A stretch of DNA of 64,000 nt from Marchantia polymorpha subsp. ruderalis (Eukaryota; Streptophyta; Marchantiopsida; Marchantiales; Marchantiaceae): assembly GCA_037833965.1 (NCBI GenBank), contig AP031354.1:9030001-9094000 (forward strand), written 5' to 3'. Within the stretch, counting starts at the first letter, position 1, and the number at the start of each line of letters is the position of its first letter. Below, one piece after another: positions 57,901 through 64,000 of the stretch. The position numbers and the translations under genes are program-made. A model generated the notes under the pieces. The model ran no database searches. It was not told the origin of the DNA and was given only the letters and a program-made list of their open reading frames with translations.

Positions 57901-60867
57901 ATCTGCTCTTACATTCCTTTCTATCATCACATGATATGGAATGTATAGTCAACACTGAAACCACAACCTTCCTCCCCAAACCCAGCATGATGTGTCAATC
58001 TTAATCTTGATTTTTATATATATTCTTCTTCAATTGGATTCTATAAACTATGTTCGTGACAGAAATTTTCATGATCGTTCTTCTCTATCGTGCTGTGAGT
58101 ACTGCACAATCTACTTTCATTCAAGCTCAATGCATATATGTGAGTAGCATACCAGCTACAAAAAGTTCACCGTATTTTGCTCTGTCTTCCATAACCAACC
58201 ATGACATTATGCTAGTAGTGTATCTGAGCAGGTAGAGTCCTGTTTTTAACACTATCCTGAATGTCTTAGCCTACAAGCATGCAAAAGTTGAGTCAGATGT
58301 GCAGGTCCAATGGATGTTTTCGGGATCATGTTAGTCAGATTTTGAATCAAATATTCCTTTTCTATGTTTATCATGCTGACAGCATTCACAAAGTGGGAGT
58401 AGTTAAACTCACGGAGTTCTCACGATAGACAGGTGGCGTATCCTGTGATTTTTTTGACTTGAGCACTGTCAGAGTCACAGACCAACTAACTAAGACATCA
58501 GGTGTACAAACATATCAGACTTGACCGATTACTATAAGAGTCTCTGAGTGAGTCGTAAGATAGTCAAACGCTAGAATCAAGGAACTGATGTTGGAGCTGA
58601 TTGCAAGTTTTTATTTCAATCAAGTGTACATTCTTCTCTAGCTCGGAGAAGGAGCATCTAGTTACATAACAATGTATGTTCATTTTTAGGCTCAGTATGT
58701 TTCAGGACATGGATCTGATCCAGTCCATTCTGTAGATATATTTTTTTCTCTACAGCTCTCTAGAACTTCGAGTCCATAACTGCATGAGCCCGTTGGTGGG
58801 GTTCAGTGGGAGTGAAAATGAGCAGCACTTTTATTTTGGTGCCGTGTTAGATTCATGCGTGAACTCCGTAGGAAATCGACTCTTCTAGCTGTAAGTCTCC
58901 TGAAAGCTGGGGCGGTGGAACACCAGCATGTGCACCGACGACGACTGAAAACGGGGAAATGTCTGGAGATGAGGACGAGAACCTGCTTTTACAAATACAA
59001 GAGAAGATGTCAGTGCATGAGCTTCATGCTTTCAGGCATGACACCACGAGTCCTTCACATGCCCTCTGTCGGATATCATGACTGTCTCAGCAGAAGAGGA
59101 GGTGAAAGGGGTGGCGTGCATGGGCTGATCAGAAACTCGGCCGTGCTGCGTCATATGACAGCTTCAGTTGTGTGCAGCACCGCCGAACGATCCTCAATCT
59201 GCTGTTGCAGCATTGGAAACTAATTTACGAAAAAAACCCGATCCATGATCATGAGCATTCATTCTTTCTCGTACAAAGGACGATATTTGACATTTTCCCT
59301 GGTCTTCGTTAATTTGGCAACTTATTTGATGCTCGGGCCTCTTGACAAGCCATTAACAAGTAATGGTCTTGTCAATTATCATCTGTTATCAAAGAAGCCC
59401 GTCGTGGTATTGACCTGATCGACCTTTTCACAGCTCTCGTTTACTTGATCGAACCCCTCCAAACTATTTGCTAATGGCCGGCAATGCCTCACTTCCGACC
59501 ACAACCAAGCATGCTCCGATGCATTCCAGAGCACAAATTCCTACACCACCAAGCTTGGTGCAATACGCAGGTCCTCGGAAACTCTGAGCTGAGGTGTACT
59601 TCCTACCCTTTGACCTTCGAATCACACCATAGAATGAACTCTTGGTTGCATTCCAAAGACGCGATCGAGTAAAATGTCACATGCAGTTTCATGCGGATTC
59701 GAGTTTTGCCGTTTCATTTCTCCCCCTTCGATGATTTTATTGCAGTTTTTTTTTTGCTTTTTCAGTACTCTTAAAGAATTCATTTTCTTTGGATATAATA
59801 TTACAACATATCCTATTGTAGAAATTCATCATCTATACTTTTTTATTGAAAAGTCATTTTTATTGTAATTTGCTAAAACTTATACAAACACTTAGAAAAT
59901 ATTTCTTTTATTAAAATTCTAATTGTGAAGACTGAACATATCTTTAAAGAACTTTTTCATTTTATGGTTTAGACAGATAAATTTGGAAATAGTTTTCATT
60001 CAACAATTATGATTGTAAGTTTGTGTACGCATCTTTCCACCTTGTATAAATGTGTCCAAATATATTTTAACTATTTATACTTTCATTCTATGTCTAGTAT
60101 TGACTTTTCGCTTACTTTCCTTATACATATATTTATATTTTTATATGGAAAAGTCAACATTTTTGTTGAATAAGAATAAATATAAAATACATGAAAATGA
60201 AATAAATTCAATGCAGTGTTAATCAGTTACTTAGCCTTCATAATTCTACATATTCATTGCTTTTTAATGGAAGCTTTGTCGCAGAATGGAATATCTAATC
60301 CAAATAATTGAACGTGAAAACCTCCAAATCAAGTTCTATCTCTCTGCAATGAGCACGTTTTTGTTCCCTTCTTGGCAATTCTCTTCTTTTTTTACTTCAT
60401 TATGTGAAATAAGTTACTAACTGTAGATATTTATCCCCATATAATCCAAAACGCTACATGTATGTGTGACCTCTATGTAATATTTGGATTCAGCACCAAT
60501 AACTGTCAAAGAATAAACAATGAATGGATACGATTGATTATCGTCCCAATTTGATTCTCTTACATATGTTTGTCCCCAAGTGTATTTTGTGGACTATAAT
60601 GGAGTCTCTCGCACAGCACATTCACTTTAAACACTGATAAAGATTGTGGTTAAAAGGTTTAAATGTAAAGTTTGAAAACATTATAATGTATTATCTATAA
60701 ATTTGATATTGAAAGGATTTGTAAACTTGTTACATAATCTTTTAGTTATCATCTTAAAATTCTTTGGATTATACTCCAACATTTATGACCACTTTAAAAA
60801 TAATGCATAAATCACCTGGGTGCTTATGAAAAAATATGTACAGCTTGATACAAGTTTGATCAATTTT
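54980..60867. other. intergenic, no recognisable gene
   Basis: 55140-55560 is GC-richer and open on both strands (55140-55400 plus, 55172-55549 minus), but neither translation shows a domain. 55600-59700 is mixed with many short frames and no motif. 59740-60867 is AT-rich. A spliced gene of small exons cannot be excluded from sequence alone. Confidence 0.5.
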
Positions 60868-60950
60868 TTTCGTACCAGTTATATAGTTGGTTTGAAACAA
60901 ATCGTGTTATATACGAAAGAACGTGTGATATATATATAACTGGTACGAAA
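60868..60950. repeat. 17-bp inverted repeat with a 49-bp spacer
   Basis: TTTCGTACCAGTTATAT (60868-60884) and its exact reverse complement (60934-60950) enclose 49 bases of AT-rich DNA. An 83-bp element of this kind could be a very small MITE or a stem-loop. No target duplication is obvious beyond AT-rich flanks. Confidence 0.7.
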
Positions 60951-63475
60951 TTTGAGTGTACACTGGAATGAATATGAGAGATTATCGTGAACTGTGCAAG
61001 TGGACCATGATATATGTGAGCTCTTTCAACTTTCACCATCGACCCGAAGGTTGTTGTACAACTTATTCCTTCTTCTTCATCGTTGCAGTACGTACCGTGA
61101 AATTGTAGAGATAGGTACCAAGCTTGTTCAAGCTCAGCATCTCTACGATGAAATGTCTGATAAAGTCAAAAAGACTCTCCCTATATTGACATAGTCACAG
61201 ATACAAAAAGTATGGAATCTAGTTGAAACTATACTGCATGCTCATGTGCATTTCTTAATTCTTTTTACCCTTGCTTGAATCTTCCGATTGAGATAGTTGA
61301 GTTGATTTCAGGTCGCCTTTTACACCTCTTTCAGCATTTTCAGTAGTCTCCCGGCCAGCCACTGGTTTCAAGATAACCTGAAATTTCTTCGAAGTTGAGA
61401 TCTCTGTTAGAACACTTTTATTTCTGGTGACAATGCTCCTGCTACATAAGCAGGTTGATTTGTTTTCCTTCACAGTCTAATCTACTGAGACTTTGCACAA
61501 TGAATTGAATTGTTCTCGTTTCCAATCCACCATGCACTTCGTATAGTACACGGCCTAGAGCTACATTTCCGAACTTAGAACAAACTTAGTCATTCGGAGA
61601 AATGGGAGACCATGTAATACAGCAAAAAGGACAATAAGCATACCGGGGTTAAATGAGGAAACATGGATCTATGTCCCAATAAGCATTAGTAGGACATACT
61701 CTTATGATAAAAAAAAAAATTAATAAATGTTACCCGATTCTAATACAAATTATCACATCTAAATATACAAACTTAGTCCAAAAGAAATATATCCTAATTC
61801 GATTTCTATCATTACAAACGCAGTAGCTAGTGAGCTCTATATAGCAATGTAACGACTATTGAAAAGTCTGAAGTGAATGATGCGTTTGTGTACCGAACAG
61901 CAAGATATGCCAAATCTCACAATCCTGGTCTGCTTTATGTGGAAACTACACGGTCGGCTTACTCGAGGATCGACTTGTATACTTGTAGCAATCCTTTTTC
62001 ACTACTCTTGTCGCACGAATGTATTCCAGTCCATTATTTGTGGCATTAAGAAGGGAGCTAACCAGCCTCTTGAAGGACTACTGGGTCTTCGGGCCAATCT
62101 CATTGCATGCGAGTTTTGACGAGTTTTGCTCAACACAGGCAGGGAAGTAAATACTCACCACAACGACGTTGACTCGAGATGGTTCAATATATTCTAATTC
62201 TTCTCAAGCTCATCAGTGGAGCTTGCTCCATGTTGACAACTACGCGAAAAGTATGACACATATCCATGCGACTTATGTGATGTGTTTGTTCGTATCCTCC
62301 TCTCACTTGGCAAAAATAAAAATATATATCGTTTTGATTTGGTCAAGTGTAATATTTAGCTTTGGTATACAGCAGATTTCGTTCTTGCTGTTTTGCATAG
62401 GTATGTCTAATCCGTGGATGATCATGACTCAACGTTTGGCTGCCACGCATGCTTAAGAAGAGATATCACGCTGTGCTCATACGTGTCAATGGTTTCACTT
62501 ACCAATGACAGCTGTACGCCTTTATTCTCTGCACACATATCTTGATCATAGAAGTGGCTGATTTGAGGTACCAAGACATGTATTCAGTTTACTGTCTCAG
62601 AAGTTTACTGTGATTTGCCGCTTCTTTCTTCCACTGGCAAGTGCTTTGAACCATAGTTTTAGCGACAACATTATAATATGAGACGACAGTCATGTCGAAA
62701 GGTAGATTCTGTCTTCGAATGACGGGCCTGTGGGACTGGAATCCACTACATTTAAGATGGCAGTACTTAAAGTGTATGGAGGGTTTCGAATCCTAGCTGT
62801 CCGGGATTCTTTCTGAACGTACTGCATTTGACGGGGATGAAGTCAAATCTAGAGTGCGGACTGATAGAGAGGAAGATGGCTGTGGTATGTGGATGTAGTA
62901 CCTAACTATGGCGTGGGTTCATGTCAGCAAAGGGCGTACACTTGGGCACAGAAATTCAAGTCACATACACACGACTCTCCAAGTCAGCTTCGTGTCGTTG
63001 CAAAACATGAACCTGTATCGTAGGTACAGTTGGATCCATAATCTCTCACGCAGCAACTGGGCTTTCCCCGATGTACACACATGTCTCGGTTGACCCCATA
63101 TCACAGGAAACGCGGGTCGTGAAACTGTGGACACTTGGTGGCTTGAGGGCAGACATTCCAACTAACATTTATGCGAGGTTAGATGCTAGCATTCATGCAT
63201 TGCCATGAATGCAAACATTAAGTGTGAGTTGTACAGTACATATCCGTACAGTCCTGATCGTCATCATCAAATCAGATTGATCAACATGTCACAATTTTGC
63301 AGTACATTCCAACTCTTGCACTGGTCAACCAGGATGTCATGGACTATTTGGTCCCCATCACTCATTCACCATATGCGTGTTTCTGATGCTGTCTCTAGAT
63401 TTACAGCCGTAAGTTTGCCGGCACTAAGTACAGTGAACCTCGGAGCAAGACTTGCATGACATCCACTAATCTACA
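60951..63475. other. intergenic, downstream of the FtsH-like gene
   Basis: Mixed DNA with short frames (60994-61194, 61877-62119, 62169-62456, 62908-63093, all plus) and no recognised domain. On the minus strand this would hold the 3' UTR of the gene that ends at 63476. No convincing poly(A) signal for that transcript was pinned down. Confidence 0.5.
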
Positions 63476-63978
63476 CTAAGCTTTTTCAATAGCTTCCACA
63501 CATTCAGCAACGGGTGCCTTTCTTTTCATAGCTTCCATCAGCGCCTCATACACCTTAGCGTTGTTCTTCAAAAGCGAACCTGCGTATAGCACCTGCAAAT
63601 CATAAAACGGATCACGTCAGCTTGATGAAGAATTGCATTTCCAAGTATCATGTTTAACTTTGGCTTTCAGAAACAGAACATAACACAGCATACTTCACAA
63701 AGGAAGTTCATCTGGCAAGAACTTACAGCCCATCGGGTAAGATTTTGCTGATCATTGTTCGAAAGTGGTGGCTTTGTCCTGTTGATCAGTCTCTGCAAAA
63801 GAACACACCAGTTAGATTCACTTCGCACTATTTTCTACTGAGGATATATTCAGTTTGAGAAGGGAATTAGAATTTCACTTTAAGTACCTGTAGAGAGAAC
63901 AGATCCGCCGATTGACCCATAACCTTGTCAAACTTAAGACCTTCAGCGGCAAGACCAGCCATGGAAACCACAGCCAAC
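63476..63978 (-). CDS. FtsH/M41-like organelle protein, C-terminal exons (partial)
   Basis: The last three coding exons of a minus-strand gene that continues past the window end: 63888-63978, 63727-63792 and 63476-63592. They join in phase 0 with GT/AG borders and give 90 visible residues ending in TAG (63476-63478). The peptide has AVVSMAGLAAEGLKFDKV, then GQSADLFSLQ, then RLINRTKPPLSNNDQQNLTRWA and a closing AMKRKAPVAECVEAIEKA. This pattern (AG-AAE, then a D-L helix, then RWAVL) matches the end of the M41-like domain in plant FtsH-related proteins of the VIR3/At1g56180 kind, which act in chloroplast membranes. The AAA domain and any HEXXH site would lie outside, so whether it is an active protease cannot be judged here. 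The gene is firm; the exact family member is inference. Confidence 0.75.
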
Positions 63979-64000
63979 CTTCACAGGAAGAGTACACATG

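Noticed and set aside
62780..62795. tRNA-like B box ('gggtttcgaatcc')
   Set aside because: No A box at the right distance and no cloverleaf pairing around it.

Overview
The window is nuclear DNA of a land plant. Genes have short U2-type introns with GT/AG borders, transposon remnants are of plant types (Ty1/copia-like LTRs with initiator-tRNA-Met primer sites, Ty3-like gag remnants, a hAT-type miniature element), and the three recognisable genes belong to plant families. A bryophyte, possibly a liverwort, is my best guess; this is inference and the species is not proven. No bacterial, organellar or CRISPR sequence was seen.

Layout. 1-5640: no recognisable gene. 5641-20300: a transposon graveyard holding two diverged ~1 kb direct repeats with LTR and primer-site signatures (6295-7330, 8405-9420), a third related LTR on the minus strand (~17690-18410), two decayed gag genes of one retroelement family (11325-12890, 18540-19170), a probable solo LTR (12900-13650), a 69-bp tandem array (15508-16110) and an element with ~200-bp inverted arms (16483-17665). 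20340-31203: a complete FPA-like gene (three RRMs plus SPOC, six coding exons, 1248 residues) with a GC-rich promoter and a 4.4-kb first intron. 31204-42098: no recognisable gene, small repeats and hairpins. 42299-43426: an intronless F-box/kelch gene on the minus strand. 44179-44722: a 544-bp non-autonomous hAT-type element with perfect 8-bp target duplications, about 750 bp upstream of the F-box start codon. 44731-63475: no confident gene, with AT-rich blocks and (TA)n runs. 63476-63978: the last three exons of an FtsH/M41-like protein gene on the minus strand, continuing beyond the window.

The three genes do not form a pathway. FPA-type proteins direct 3'-end choice of pre-mRNAs, F-box/kelch proteins are substrate receptors of SCF ubiquitin ligases, and FtsH-like proteins of this type are organelle membrane proteins. 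Three genes in 64 kb is sparse, which fits a heterochromatic or sex-linked region but does not show it.

The most interesting signal is in the FPA-like gene. An AATAAA followed by GT-rich sequence lies 123 bp into intron 1, 75 bp after a stop codon that ends the exon-1 reading frame. In Arabidopsis FPA limits its own expression by promoting polyadenylation inside intron 1, so the layout suggests that this feedback is ancient.
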